A stretch of DNA of 64,000 nucleotides from Cephalotus follicularis (GCA_001972305.1 BDDD01001777.1:36104-100103), one strand, 5' to 3'. Shown: positions 1 to 11,747, numbered from the stretch's first letter. The notes: a model not told the origin generated them from the sequence alone. A program made the numbers and translations.

Positions 1-550
1 ACAACACTCCCCCCCCCCCCCCCCCCCCCCCTTGTAGTTTATTCATACTGAAATTCCAACTCTCACATCATGATCTCATCATGAACTTGGTTCTCTAATT
101 TTATTCCAGGACATTCATTTACAATTAATTACACATATATTAATGAAACGAACTCATAGCCATTGATAAAACATAAACATCTTTATTGAATTTATAAATC
201 ATTTATACAAGATAAAGTAAATACAAGCTTGACACTGGCTCGCAGCACTTCATCTCTAACAATTAGATGTTTGATAAGAGCTTGAGAGATGCACTGAGAT
301 CTCGTATGTGCTTGTACCAAAATGATTTTTTTAATTTAAAATTGTATTTATTCATTTTTTTGGTTCTCTGTTAATCAAACTTATTTTAGGGGTGAATTTA
401 ACAACACATGCCTTCACGCTAGTGTGAAGAAACAATCTTGTAACCACCAGTATTTCATGCCCCTTTTATAATTTATATTTTATAAATCTAATCACTGGAT
501 TTTTGAATCTATCTATATAGATCATTTATCTAAAATTTCAAGTCAATCAA
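1..550. other. AT-rich intergenic DNA with a 23-C run
   Basis: No coding sequence is supported here. Bases 9-31 are an uninterrupted run of 23 C, in strong contrast with the AT-rich sequence that follows. The rest is ordinary AT-rich non-coding DNA with short open frames only. Confidence 0.6.
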
Positions 551-715
551 GGATAATATTATCAACCACAAGTGAGTTATCAAAATACAATTGATAATTA
601 TTTTATTAAAAATCAAACCATCATTAATAGTGTTTAAAAAAACACCAATGATATTTTGACAAGTCATTTGTAATGCACTTGTGATGTCACATCACATGTG
701 GTTGATAGCATTACT
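551..715. mobile_element. MITE-like element, copy 1
   Basis: The two ends are inverted repeats. The left end reads GGATAATATTATCAACC and the right end, reverse-complemented, reads GAGTAATGCTATCAACC; the similarity continues inward (CACAAGTGA against CACATGTGA). About 165 bp, AT-rich, with no coding capacity, which fits a miniature inverted-repeat element. A related copy lies 31 bp downstream. I see no clear target-site duplication, so the superfamily is not assigned. Confidence 0.5.
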
Positions 716-746
716 CAGTTAATCAAAATATCTACAATTTAACCAT

Positions 747-881
747 GAGTAATGTTATTAAACCCAAGTGAGATGGCATCACAAATTATAAGTGTATCAT
801 AAGTGAATTGTCAAAATATCATTGATGATTGTTTTGTGATGTACTTGTGATACCACCTCACTAATGGTTAATAGCATTACT
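747..881. mobile_element. MITE-like element, copy 2
   Basis: The left end GAGTAATGTTATTAAACC and the reverse-complemented right end AGTAATGCTATTAACC match each other, and both match the ends of copy 1 (551-715). The inner arms (AAGTGAGATGGCATCACAA against TAGTGAGGTGGTATCACAA) extend the inverted repeat to about 35 bp. Non-coding, about 135 bp. It probably belongs to the same family as copy 1. Confidence 0.5.
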
Positions 882-1109
882 AAACCTTTGCTATTAAAAT
901 TATTTGTTATATATAATCATAAAAGATATTCAATATGTTTTAAATTTGTCATATATGAATTGTATAGATAAATCATGTATGAATAAAATACTAGTAAATA
1001 TGAGTAAATTACTCTACACCAGTATGGAAATAATTATTATTCTGCTTTTAATTTATTATAGAAAACATATTAGACAATAAACTAATTGAATCTGTTTTTT
1101 TTTGTCGTG

Positions 1110-1739
1110 TATTGATACAGAAATCCTCTACTCAACAGCATCCCGCGTGCAGGACTTTGATTTATTGAGAGAAACACTGTGAAAGCTCCGAGAAGATAAT
1201 GAGGATGGTGGTGTGACTGTATTCCTTACACAAGTAAGCAAACAAATCATAGGTCCATGAGGGTTTACTCCCGGGGACACTTCAATGCTTAAGTTAGACA
1301 AGGCAAGGAAGAATGCAATCACAAGGTGCTTTAGTATGTCAAAATGGCTGACCTGTGTAAAGTCTTTGATCCTGGTATTTATAGAGATGGTTTGTAACTG
1401 CCTCTGCATAATTTTTGGAAGTGATTTGTGTTCCCCTAAGGAAATACCGAGGATCTCAGGATTTCCCTGATTCTCTGCCGGATTTGGCGCCAAGTCGTTA
1501 TTAAGGGTTATATTTATAGACTTTGAATCTCTGGAATATAGGCTGATTTTGGGGCCTTATTCCGTTATGGTCAAGGAGGTCCTCTGAAAAACAACTGAGA
1601 ATCTCGCATGTTTCTTTATTTGGTTCTAAGGCGTTTCCTCTGGCTTCTATCCACTTAGATTTTAAATCCTTTGTACACGTGGCAGTGGCTGCAAAGGATA
1701 CGTGGTGCACTGAATATTGGTAGATTTTTTTCCTCATCA
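1110..1739 (-). repeat. 3' LTR of gypsy-1
   Basis: Aligns along its whole length with 15307-15936 (same 630-bp length, about 8 % differences by eye). On the minus strand it starts TGATGAGG after the short tract CCATGGGGCATA, which serves as the polypurine tract, and ends GTATCAATA (CA decayed to TA). Its end is also related to the 3' end of the longer LTR of gypsy-2. Confidence 0.9.
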
Positions 1740-2248
1740 TATGCCCCATGGTTCTTCTTCTCTGGCCGTGGCAGAGGAGGAGGAGCAGAGCAGGGAGCTG
1801 TCACTCGCTTGGTACAATCCTCTGGGATGTAATTGGGCCTACCTTAGCATGGGAAGTAAAGTTACCGAGGAAAGAGTCTCACTGGCTGCCAACCTTAGTG
1901 GGCTTAGTTAGACTACTCTCGGTTAGTGGACTTCACTTTTTGGGCCCAAACCTAGCATACATAGGAGACGTGTCGAACACGATTTACACGTGGCATGACC
2001 AGCGTATTTCCCGCCTATGTCTTTTCCTTTCCCGCATCTGATTTGACGGTCCGTCTTTTGGCCGTTTGATCTGCAAAGATTGTACGGCTTAGATCTGCCT
2101 AAAATCAAATCCTTGGCCTTTAAAAAGGCTATCTCCTTTCAAAGAAGACTCTTTGCTTTCTTCAACCTTGAGATTTTAGCATTGTGCTCTTCGATTTTCT
2201 GAGCTTTCAAGTCAACCTCACTTCGTAAATCTTTCTTCAAACTTTTTG

Positions 2249-2338
2249 GTGAGTATCTCTCGGCTACTTGTTGCTCCAAACTGATTTAGGACTTCCCTTT
2301 AGGTTTCCTTAGCCTCCTATTCTTTCTCTCTGACTTAG
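2249..2338 (+). other. Leader intron of the gypsy-1 antisense gene
   Basis: The donor TTTTTG|GTGAGTATC and the acceptor CTCTGACTTAG lie immediately before ATGGCTAGAACC. The matching gene in gypsy-2 has an intron of nearly the same size (92 against 90 nt) whose acceptor also touches the ATG. This is inferred from splice consensus and from conservation between the two elements. Confidence 0.55.
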
Positions 2339-4633
2339 ATGGCTAGAACCAAACGTACGCGTAGATTTCCTACTCCAGAGGATGTAGCTCCCTTGGCAAT
2401 GGTGGTGCCTGTTGCCGAGCACTCCCTTGATTCGGAGGAAAATACGGGTGCCACGGCTGGAGACCCTGATGCTCCCACCTCCGAAGCTGGAACTCAAGCC
2501 TTGGAAGGCTTTTCGAGATGAGTGTGCTTTCTCTCGAGAAAGTATTGGAGCTCACCAGGAAGTACTGCTTTCCTGGGGGCATAACGTTCAATCTTCCCCA
2601 AAATCCTCAGATAGCTATGGAGAGTAGGCATGGCCTCTTCGTGGTCTTTGAGGATGATCTCTCACACGGTTTGAGAGTTCCAATGCCTTCCTTCGCTATC
2701 TCAGCTCTGAGGAGTTTCTGCCTACACCCCACGCTCCTCCAACCGCAGTCCTGGAGCTTTGTGATGGGTTTCTTGGTCAAGTGCCTTGAGTCAGAGGTCA
2801 CTGCATTGGTGGGATTGTTTAAAGAGTTTCACGTCCTCTCGGCCTCGCCAGGCAAGCGTGGATACTTCTTTAAATCCTGCCCTGGTGCGAAGAAACTGCT
2901 AGTGAATCCTACCAAATCCATCAAAAACTAGAGGAGGAGGTATTTTTTTTATATAGAACCTCCCAGGGTTGACTTCCTCCCCCTGGTGTGATTCTCTAGA
3001 CATACGGCCCCTTAATAAGAGGTCTCGCTTGTCCTATGAAGAGAAGTTGTACCTCGGCAAACTTTTAGCCTTGGAGGCCGAGGAATTGAACTCCGCTGTG
3101 CTCGAGGATCGTCTGCTCCAAGTTGGGTTAAGCGTGATCCCTAGCCGAGTATCCCATCTGGATGATGCCGAGGACATCCCAGAAAGGGTTGACACCGAAA
3201 GAGAGAGAGAGAGTCCATGATAGATCCTCCCCTGATGTACAGAGGGAAAGCTGTATTAAGCCTTCATCTCCTCCTTTACCTTTATTTCTTCTAGTTCCTG
3301 CTTTAACTCTGAATATCTTGTTTTTTTGCAGCGATGGAACCTCGGCGCCGTGTTGCTGACATCATGAAGGTCAGCAAGAAAAAAAACGAGGACAGTTGCT
3401 GACAAGGAAAAGGAAATAACCCCGGGGGCCAAGGTGGCTACAGTTGTGCCCATTGCTGCTGAAGCTGCCGGGATAAGAGCCGCTCAGGGTAAAGAGATCT
3501 TGCGGGAGGTTCCTCCCCCATCCAAAAAGCAAAAAACAAGGCAGGGTGTTGAGGGCTCTAACCGGGGGCAAGTTGAAGCGACTCCCTTGGTGAGCTCCGA
3601 GGACCCTATCCGCCTTGGTGCTCCTCGGGATGCCAAAAGGATGGAATAGGAGCTCGATGCTTTTGGCAGCTCTGACTGGGACCTCAACGCTCCTAGCGCC
3701 CCTTTCGTCCTCAACAAGCTGTGCTTTCACCCGTCCCAACTCCAAGTTAGGAAGGGATGGACTCATGACTTGCTCTTCAATGACTGCATTCAGAGCCAGA
3801 TCCAGGTATGTAGGTCCTCCTATTTTCTCTGATATATTTTTGCTTCTCCTCTGACATTGGTTTTCCTCTGGCAGGCTCTGAATGATTCTCAACTCATGGT
3901 GGAGAACTTTAAAGACACCCTAAGACTCAACAACCAGTTGCGCGAGGAAGTGGCGGAACTCACGGAAACCTCCAGGTCGGCAAAAGCTCAGCTGGAAGAG
4001 GTTCTCGGGGTTCAAGAGACCATCATAGAGGAGAAAGCTCAAGCCTTGGCAAGGCTGGAAGAGGAGAAGGCAGAGAAGAAGAGGATCGAGGAGAGCCTCC
4101 GACATACCAGTGACTCCTTAAAGAATCTTAAAGAGGAGTTCACCAAGTTTCGAGAGGAGGAGGCTTCTCGAACCCGCGAGGCAGAGTATAGAGCCCTGGT
4201 GGAATTCAAGGCTTCGACTGAATTCCAAATGACATTAGAGGCGGCTGTCCAAGACTTCAAAGCTTCCCCCGTCTTCGGGCATATTCTTTTCGAAGAAGCC
4301 ACTGAGTACTTTCGCCAGGGGTTCTATTCTTGCTGGAATTGAATTTCTCATGTCCATCCGGGGGTTCCTCTGGATCAATTCGTATGCTGCTCGACTGCTG
4401 ATAAATTTAACTTCTATCCCGAGGGCATCGAAGAAGCGGAAGAGAAGGCTGCCTATGCCTTGGAAGAGGAAGAGGAGCGCCTCGCCAAGGAGGCAGCAGA
4501 GGCTGGAGGAGTTGAAAACTCGGATGTTGTGGTCATTCATGGTGACTCCGACCATGCTTATCTACCTCCTCCCTCAGCCCCTTTCTATGCACCTTTGCCA
4601 GAGGATGATCAAAAGGCTCCTCCAAAGGCTTAG
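2339..4633 (+). pseudogene. Antisense gene of gypsy-1 (Transposase_28-like plus coiled coil), broken
   Basis: This gene runs opposite to gag-pol, between pol and the 3' LTR, and matches the gypsy-2 gene at 36592-38443. It opens with MARTKRTRRF, then a domain with GLFVVFEDDLSHGLRVP, LLQPQSWSFVMGFLVKCLES and SPGKRGYFFKS, typical of the plant gypsy-associated Transposase_28-like family, and after an intron a glutamate/lysine-rich coiled coil (about 3873-4300). Splice signals conserved with gypsy-2 include donor CAG|GTATGT at 3807 and acceptor CTCTGGCAG just before GCTCTGAAT at 3873. A further intron probably ends at TTTTTTGCAG (about 3332). Breaks: frameshifts near 2515 and 2930, and TGG to TGA at 4340-4342, after which the frame continues to TAG at 4631-4633. 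Its function is unknown; it may be nuclear or DNA-binding, but the sequence does not show this. Confidence 0.75.
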
Positions 4634-5640
4634 CTTTAGTCTTGTGATTTTATTTTTTCTTTTGACTTGTAATATACTTTGTTTTTTCACAATGTAAATC
4701 TTTTATGATTAATGAAAAGCAATGCCTTTGTACCTCGGATCTTCGCTTTATATTCTTATTTATTTTCTTCGCAATGCATGCTCGGGCTTCGCTTGAATAC
4801 TCACGATTCCCTTGGGATAATTTTACGTAAGTAATAGAACCTGAGTTATGCTTCACATGAGCACCATAATTCCCCTTAGGAATTTTACCTTAGTATAACT
4901 TGTATACTTCTTGTATTATGGTCTTACAATTTTCAGACCTGATTACCTAAACTTTCTAGTCCCCTTAAGACACCTTATTTCAAAGACTTTTAGGCAATAA
5001 CACTTAGTCTTTGAGAGTTCCTGTGTGTTCACAGACCAAGTTTTAAGTCTGCTCGGACAAGTTCTCACGGGATTGTCAAGCAGGATCTCGTCCAGTCCGT
5101 TATATTCTAGACTAGGTCGTATAAGCTTTCAGTTCTCATAGGGACACTTATTTCAAAGTGAGTTCTTATGGATTCACCTCTCAAGACACGGTGTAGGTTT
5201 GGTCGGATAAATTCTTATGGAATTGTTGACCTGTGTTTGCTCCCTTGGGAGTCTTTTTAAGTTTTCCCTCTTAGGGGTCTTCTGTTTATGTACTCTTAGG
5301 TGCTCCTCGGGTGGGAGTCTTTAGCACTCATCGAAAGGAGTCTTTAGCGCTCCTCGGAAGGAGTCTTTAGTGGGAATTTTATGTCTTTGTAAGACTTGGA
5401 GAGCTCGGGTCCTGTATCAGGGCCTGCTCTGATTGCTCTCTTGGGAGCATGGTCGGACATGATTGTATTAAAACTTCTTGATTGAGGGAGTTGATCGATG
5501 ACTGTTCAGAGGTTTAAGGACATGAACATTGGCCCTCCGGTACCTTGAAAACTTGGAACTATGATCTTTGCTCACATTTTTGAATCAAAAATTGAATTTT
5601 ATTGATATCTTTCAATGTATGTACAACTTACAATAGTTAT
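4634..5640. other. gypsy-1 spacer between antisense gene and pol
   Basis: Non-coding. It holds the 3' end of the antisense transcript unit (AATGTAAATC, then TTAATGAAAAGC) and, at about 5308-5375, three imperfect copies of a 28-bp unit containing GGAGTCTTTAG followed by GCTCCTCGGAA. The corresponding spacer of gypsy-2 has a similar short tandem array. Confidence 0.6.
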
Positions 5641-6775
5641 TGGTAATACTTCCTCAGATGCTCGACATTCCAAGCTCTAGGAATTTCCCTACCCCCCGAG
5701 TTTCGAGTTTGAATGTTCCAGGTCAGATCACTCTTTTCACCTTGTAGGGGCCTTCCCAGTTAGGGGCTAGCTTTCCTCTGGTACCGGTTGGATATGCAAT
5801 AGCTGAGTTACAGAGGACTAGATCTCATTCTCTTAGTGGTCGGGGGTTTGCCCTTTTGTTATAATAACGGCTCACCATTTGTTGGTAGGCTGTAACTTTA
5901 ATGGCAGCCTTATCCCTGAGCTCTTCTACTAAGTCGAGGAGGTTCCTCAATCCTTCTTCATTATTTTCCTCTGTGAAATGCACAACCCTTGGCGACTGTA
6001 CACCAATCTCTACCGGTATCATGGCTTCAGCCCCAAAGCAAAGGTTGTATGGAGACTCACCAGTCGTGGTCCGAGGAGTGATTCTATATGCCCATAGTAC
6101 ACTCGGTAGCTCCTCTGTCCATCTTCCCTTACTGTCTTCAAGGCATTTTTTAAGCCCGAGATAATTTCTCTGTTAATCACCTCAGCTTGACCATTACTCT
6201 AGGAGTAGGCTACTGAAGCAAGCCTGTGCTCAATTCTCCATTCTTTGCAAAAATCACAGAATGCTTGGCAATCAAACTGTTTACCATTATCTGATACTAT
6301 TGTCCTCAGGACTTCGAATCTACAGATGATGGATTTCCAGACGAAGCTCTCCGTGTTTTTCTCTGTGATTGTGGCTAGAGGTTCAGCTTCTACCCAGTTG
6401 GTGAACTAGTCCACTGCCACAATAAGATACTTCCTCTGCCATGTTGCTACTGGCAATGGTCCGATGAAGTCCATTCCCCACTGTGCAAAGGGTCAAGGGG
6501 CCGTAATAGACGTCAAAGGCTGTGAATGTATTCTTCTTATGTTAGCGTTCCTCTGACACTTATCACACCTCCTTACTAAGTCTATGGCATCTTGGTGCAT
6601 GGTCGGCCAGAAATAGCCCTACCTCAATAATTTGTTGGACAAGGTTCTACCCCCCGTGTGATTGTCACAAACTCCTTCATGGACTTCCCTTAGAGCATAA
6701 TCGGCCTCTAAGGGAGTCAAACATCTCAGTCAAGGAAAAGGAAAATACCTTTTGTAGAGGATCCCATCTCGAAGC
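5640..6775 (-). pseudogene. gypsy-1 integrase remnant
   Basis: The minus-strand translation shows the integrase zinc-binding region (HEGVCDNH, then CDKCQRN), the core with the three acidic residues in context (GMDFIGPLP, IVSDNGKQF, GQAEVINREI) and the C-terminal part (WAYRITPRTTTGESPYNL, later TGTRGKLAPNWEGPYKVKR). Five or more in-frame stops interrupt it. It is nonetheless more complete than the gypsy-2 integrase, which lacks the whole catalytic core, and so serves as the reference for what gypsy-2 has lost. Confidence 0.8.
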
Positions 6776-7479
6776 TAATATATGTTTTCTCTATACAACA
6801 GTTTTCTCGCCTCTGATGGGTCCTCGGGCAAAATTCTGTTTCTCAGCCAATTGATAAATGGAGTTATCCAGTTTGGCTCCAATGGTGCATCTATGTTCAT
6901 CACGTCTACTTCCGAGATGGTGGGCCTATCCAGATAATCCATCAACACGGTTTTATTTTTCTGTAATTCCTCCGCTGTTGCTAATTTGGACAACTGGTTT
7001 GCTCGGACATTTTTTGCTCTTGGCACCTTCAAGACTCTAAGCACTTGGAAGGCCGACTTCAAGCTCTGAAAGTATGCTAAGTACTTAGCCATAGAATCTT
7101 CTCTGGCTTTATACTCGCCACTCACCAGACCAACTACCAGCTGAGAATCACTAGAGGCTTCTATTTTTTGAATCTCCAAGTGCTTTGCAATCGTCAGCCC
7201 GGTGATTAGAGTTTCCCACTCGGCTTCGTTATTTATGGTCTTGAATCCGAATCTCAGAGCATACTCCAAGGTCCACCCATCTGAACTTATTAACACTAAT
7301 CCTGCTCCACTGCAGGAGACACAGGATGAGCCATCCATGGATAACTTCCATAACCCCTTCTCTTCTTTAGAGGTGTCTTCTTCCATACACTCCGAAAGTG
7401 TATGATCCCCTACAAAATATGCCAAGACCTGTGATTTTATTGTTGGTTTGGCTTCAAACTTCATGCCATACTTGCCCAA
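6775..7479 (-). pseudogene. gypsy-1 second (archaeal-type) RNase H
   Basis: An open frame of 234 codons. WKLSMDGSSCV, NNEAEWETL, ASSDSQLVVG and the N-terminal GKYGMKFEAKPTIKSQVLA identify the additional RNase H domain placed after the RT-linked RNase H. The acidic residues expected for catalysis are seen in SMDGSS, NNEAEW and SSDSQL; the fourth site reads RANQLS where gypsy-2 has RADQLS, so one acidic residue is lost. The frame ends at a stop at 6775 before the integrase. Confidence 0.8.
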
Positions 7480-7745
7480 CTCGACCGACCACTTGATCAG
7501 CCTTCCTGAGACGTCTGGCTTTGCTAAGACTTGTATTAGTGGTTGGTCGGACAGGACCTTGATGGTAGGGCTTGAAAGTATGGCCTCAGCTTTCTCTCTG
7601 TTATAATAAGAACATAAGCATATTTTTCCACTTTTGGATACCTCCCCTCAGCATCATTCAAGACCTTACTGACATAGTATACTGGTCTCTGAACTTTCTC
7701 CTCTTCTCTGACAAGCACTGCACTCACTGCGCCCGTTGTTGCCGC
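7480..7745 (-). pseudogene. gypsy-1 RT-linked RNase H, downstream half
   Basis: Encodes TTGAVSAVLVREEEKVQ and RPVYYVSKVLNDAEGRYP, the start of the RNase H joined to the reverse transcriptase. The upstream half (ending LYLYLTA) lies beyond the 4.0-kb insertion at 11748, so the two halves were continuous before the solo LTR landed. A frameshift occurs between this segment and the second RNase H. Confidence 0.75.
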
Positions 7746-9202
7746 TGTCACACCCGTTCCCGACAACAACCGATATCCTACCGAGAACGGATATGACATT
7801 CCACATGACAACTTCCCATTTGAAAACTTCTTAAAACCATATAGTTAAAAATCATAAACTTGAACTTTTCTTAAGACCTTGAAAATTTTTCTAACTCTTA
7901 AAATTTTACGAAAATCGGGCATGTAGTATCTGTTTATCGGACTATGCCCCCTGTAAATAAAAACATAGTTTATATCCACACTCCCGAAGGAGGAATCAAC
8001 TGATTTTAAATGGGCTCAGCCCTCAGAAAAAAACCACAATTTAAACCAATAACATGTATGGGTTGAGCTCAGCCTCAACCATACTATTAAAGCAAGAAAA
8101 GTAAATCTATAGGGCTCGGCCCTTTAAAAGCAAACCATAAAATGAAATCATTTATATAAAACATAAGTAAATGCATAATTAAAATGTTAATGTAATGCTG
8201 CTATGCATGTGTTAAACCCTGGTAACATGCCCTGCCTTCGTGGTCCATCATCTTCTACAGCTGACCTAGCAACTCCTTGCCATCATCTGAAATGGAAACA
8301 CTGGGAGGGGGTTAGTCCAAATGACTAAGTGAGTAGAAACAAAACATCTCCTGTACATCCATCAAAGAATTGGATGCGCTGAAGAAAATAAAGGATCATA
8401 AAGTCAAGAATATGTGCAATAAACAAGAGAATGTAAATCATAAACAAAAGAAAGGTTCAATAAGATTCTCATGGACTTAAATCTCTATCAACAAGTGGCT
8501 CCATAACTAGGATACAACAAGACTCACCAATGAGTAGGAAATCCACAAAGATAACAAGAACCACAAAGGTACAAGATCTAGAAAAGTGAACATCAATATT
8601 CATAAAGGAAATCAAGATCCATAAACGATATTAAGATTCACAAACGATATCAAGATCTCATAACGGAATCCACAAATATAATTGAATCCATGAAAGGAAA
8701 CTCGATACTCAGCAGTGGGCTCCATAACTATAAACATGAGTCAAGAATTTGAACAAGATCCACAAAAGATAGCATGATCCATAAGTATATCAAGAACATA
8801 TCAATACTCACGATACAATAACATAAGAATCCATGGGACAATCTCAATAATCAAGTCAATACTCTACAAATACGATAGAATCACAATAATATCAGTATAT
8901 AGGAATATCAAGAATCAAAGACATAATCATGGATAATAAATCAAAGTATGTGCCCATAGAGTCATAAAATATAGGAGGATGCTGGTATCAATCATATCAC
9001 TGCCTCATATCTGCCGTCATATCACATGGCAATACAATCTGCTCTGCCGCCAAATCACATAGCATCATATCATATCACCGCCAAATCACATGGCGTCATA
9101 ATACAACAGTTGTAGCAATAATATAGGCCAATATGCTACATGATGTGATCATCATCCATCATACACCGGTGCAGAGTGCCTATGGTAAACATAACACACA
9201 TA

Positions 9203-9506
9203 CATCGACCGAGGGGACGTCGTTATTTCACAGATCTGCCCTTGTCGGAATCACATAACAGAACCTCGACCGAGGTGACGTCGTTATTTCACGGATCTGC
9301 CCTCGTCGGAAATCATGCATCATAACCTCGACCGAGGGGATGTCGATATTTCACAGATCTGCACTCGTCGGAATCACATAGCAGAGCCTCGACTGAGGGG
9401 ACGTCGTTATTTCACGGATCTGCCCTCGTCGGAATCATATATCACAACCTCGACCGAGGGGACGTCGTTATTTCACGGATCTGCCCTCGTCGGAATCACA
9501 TAGCCA
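9203..9506. repeat. 62-bp tandem repeat array inside the solo LTR
   Basis: Five consecutive copies of a unit of about 62 bp carrying TCGACCGAGGGGACGTCG, then TTATTTCACGGATCTGCCC, then TCGTCGGAATCA. Copies differ by a few substitutions and the spacer varies slightly. Just upstream (about 8990-9110) is a second, shorter repeat family around GCCAAATCACATGGC. The array is part of the LTR and non-coding. Confidence 0.85.
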
Positions 9507-10599
9507 ATACGGCAGAATGGATGAGGGACGGAGCGTCTGCTGCACTCACACTCAGCATACCATCATAGACAATAGTATGCCACAGATCCAGGTATGGAAC
9601 CCGGGGGCAGTTCCCACATAGCACCCCATCATAGACCAATGGGCATACTAAGGAGAGTTGATCGTCGAACGTACCCTCACCATTGACCGGTAATACATAT
9701 CAGAAATCCCAGTACCCAGCATCATAATATAACACAGTATAACAATATAACAAGTCACAATGTCACAAGTGTGAGAAGGTGACCAAGTCACCCAGAACAT
9801 CGAGCATACAACTGCTCGGAAATCATATCACAATCCAATGAATATAGCAGCAAAAGACAAACGGAATACAATCTCGACCAATATCATATCTCACAAGAAC
9901 ACAGGGCACATATGCAAACAACGGGACTCTCATCTAATGAATAGAGAAATGGAACGTCCCATTCACAACGAAAATGTACAAAGGCACACAACCACATAAC
10001 AACAATTTCCAGCACAAGATTCGAATTACTCAACGGTACCAACAATAAAGCTCAAGTATAGTAATACGAAAACCAATCCAAATAAACAAATTCGGCACTC
10101 AATAGCCATTTCATAATAAAACCACAAAAGGGCACATACCCAACAACAAAACTCAAATATGATGATACGGAGCTAGAATGAATATAACAGTAGCAATAGA
10201 AACAATATATGTCCGCAGGAGCCAATGCATATACGACATCAAAAGGCGAAAAGAATATATGATCACAAAGGTCCCATATCAATATGAAAGTTCAAACGAG
10301 AACACTCAAAAGATTTCCAAATAACCAACGATGAAATCGTCATGTGACAAGTCAATCATATGGTGGAGTCATCAATAAGATTTATCAACAATTATATAAC
10401 ATTTAAGAAGCACAATCAAAGCATGATCAATAATGGAAACATCAGGAAACAAGTTATATCACAAGATGACATCCAATAACAAAGGCTATTAACAAGTCAT
10501 GCCATCAACAAACATGGCATTTAAGAATTTCAATAGAAGTATCAAACTCATCATCAAAGAATAACAATAACAAATAAGGTAAAGGAAAGAGATGTTCTA

Positions 10600-11747
10600 C
10601 TCACATATCAATGCCGATTACTACCACGGACTAACCCCTTTAAGTTTTGAATCAACTATCGGATTCCCGTCATAAACTGGGTTCACCAGAAAAACTATGG
10701 GTCGACATCGTTTGGAAACTCCACCATCCTTCACGCTACATAAACATAGCACGTATCGTTACGACATACATACAAGAAACATAATTTATCGAAATCGGAA
10801 CTCCGGCCAGATTCCAGCTAACTTGCCGAAGTTTCGGCGACACCCAAAACAACCCCCCAAAATTGCTGGTCAATACATTACTGATCAAAACTCACTGTGA
10901 CTCACCCGGAAATAGGCAGCCACCGCCGACAGTGAGTTTGACTCACTGAGTCAACTCGCCGGTCATCCAACAATTATGGTCACTTCACAAATAAGTCACA
11001 AAATAACCAGGCCTACATATCTCTGCCCAAAACTCGGTCAGACTCAGCGGCTGTCACCGCGCCGGAGCTCTGGCCGAGTCGCCATTGCACTGGTCACGCC
11101 ACCACTAGCCTCTACAGCGTCCAGGCTACTCATCGATGTCCAAGACTAGTCGAGAATCGACACCAAACGTGGCGTCATAGGCGACAGGGCGACTGAGTTG
11201 ACTCAGCGCATAGAATCCGATCAATTCCGGCCAAATGACGCCACAGCCACCGTCGAAATGGGTGTAGGTGATCCCCACGATGAAGACCAGCCCCACCCGC
11301 GACCATTTTGATGACAAACGGCGAGCGATAATGGTGGCAGGGAAAAGAGAAAGAAAGAGAAAGAAGGAAAAAGAGGAGGAATGAGGGCTTCCTATCGACG
11401 GTGAGGACCTGCGCCTCTCCTCCCGGTCCGGTGCCTTGCGCCATCGTCGTCTCTCTCTCTCTCTCCCGCCATATCTCTCCGAGCCTCTCTCTGTCTTCTT
11501 TCTTCATTCTCGGGCGCTATGCGCCCGAGCCCCTTTGTTTTTGTTAATTTGTCTGGCGCATCTAGCGCCTTCTAGACGCGCCAGGCCTCTTTTTTTTGTA
11601 ATAATAATATTAACAATTAATAACAATAATGTACATTAATAATAGAAATGATAATAACAATAATGCGCTCAACGCATTTCTGTGATCCACCACTTTATGA
11701 TTTTACGAAATACACTTTACTAATCTAATCGGGATACGGATGTTACA
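10600..11747. other. GC-richer end of the solo LTR
   Basis: This segment of the 4.0-kb solo LTR is much richer in G and C than the rest. It contains a CT-repeat stretch around 11447-11465 and the motif GGCGCATCTAGCGCC, and ends in an AATAAT-rich stretch (11600-11670). Its short open frames are not gene-like. If the LTR runs on the minus strand, this is its 5' part, where promoter sequences would be expected. Confidence 0.4.

Larger units (their letters stand above)
7746..11747 (-). mobile_element. 4.0-kb solo LTR nested in gypsy-1
   Basis: The ends are TGTCACACCCGTTCCCG on the left and CGGGATACGGATGTTACA on the right, inverted versions of each other and of TG...CA form. They are flanked by GCCGC (7741-7745) and GCCGT (11748-11752), a five-base target duplication with one change. 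Removing the element rejoins the RNase H reading frame. There is no coding sequence inside. Termini of the TGTAACA/TGTGACA kind and a length of several kb are typical of chromovirus (Tekay/Del-like) gypsy LTRs. Orientation is taken as minus because TGTAACATCC resembles usual 5' ends. Two LTRs are not seen, so a solo LTR formed by recombination is the simplest reading; a large non-coding element is the alternative. Confidence 0.8.

Noticed and set aside
9315-9503. 62-codon plus-strand open frame
   Set aside because: It lies entirely in the tandem repeat array and its protein simply repeats with it; no gene evidence.
9203-9506. Regular repeat array that could be taken for a CRISPR array
   Set aside because: The units are about 62 bp of contiguous tandem repeat without unique spacers, within a plant LTR. 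It is a minisatellite.
11126-11639. Several overlapping frames of 60-110 codons on both strands
   Set aside because: They lie in the GC-richer end of the solo LTR, show arginine/leucine/serine-rich products from CT and CG repeats and resemble no protein.
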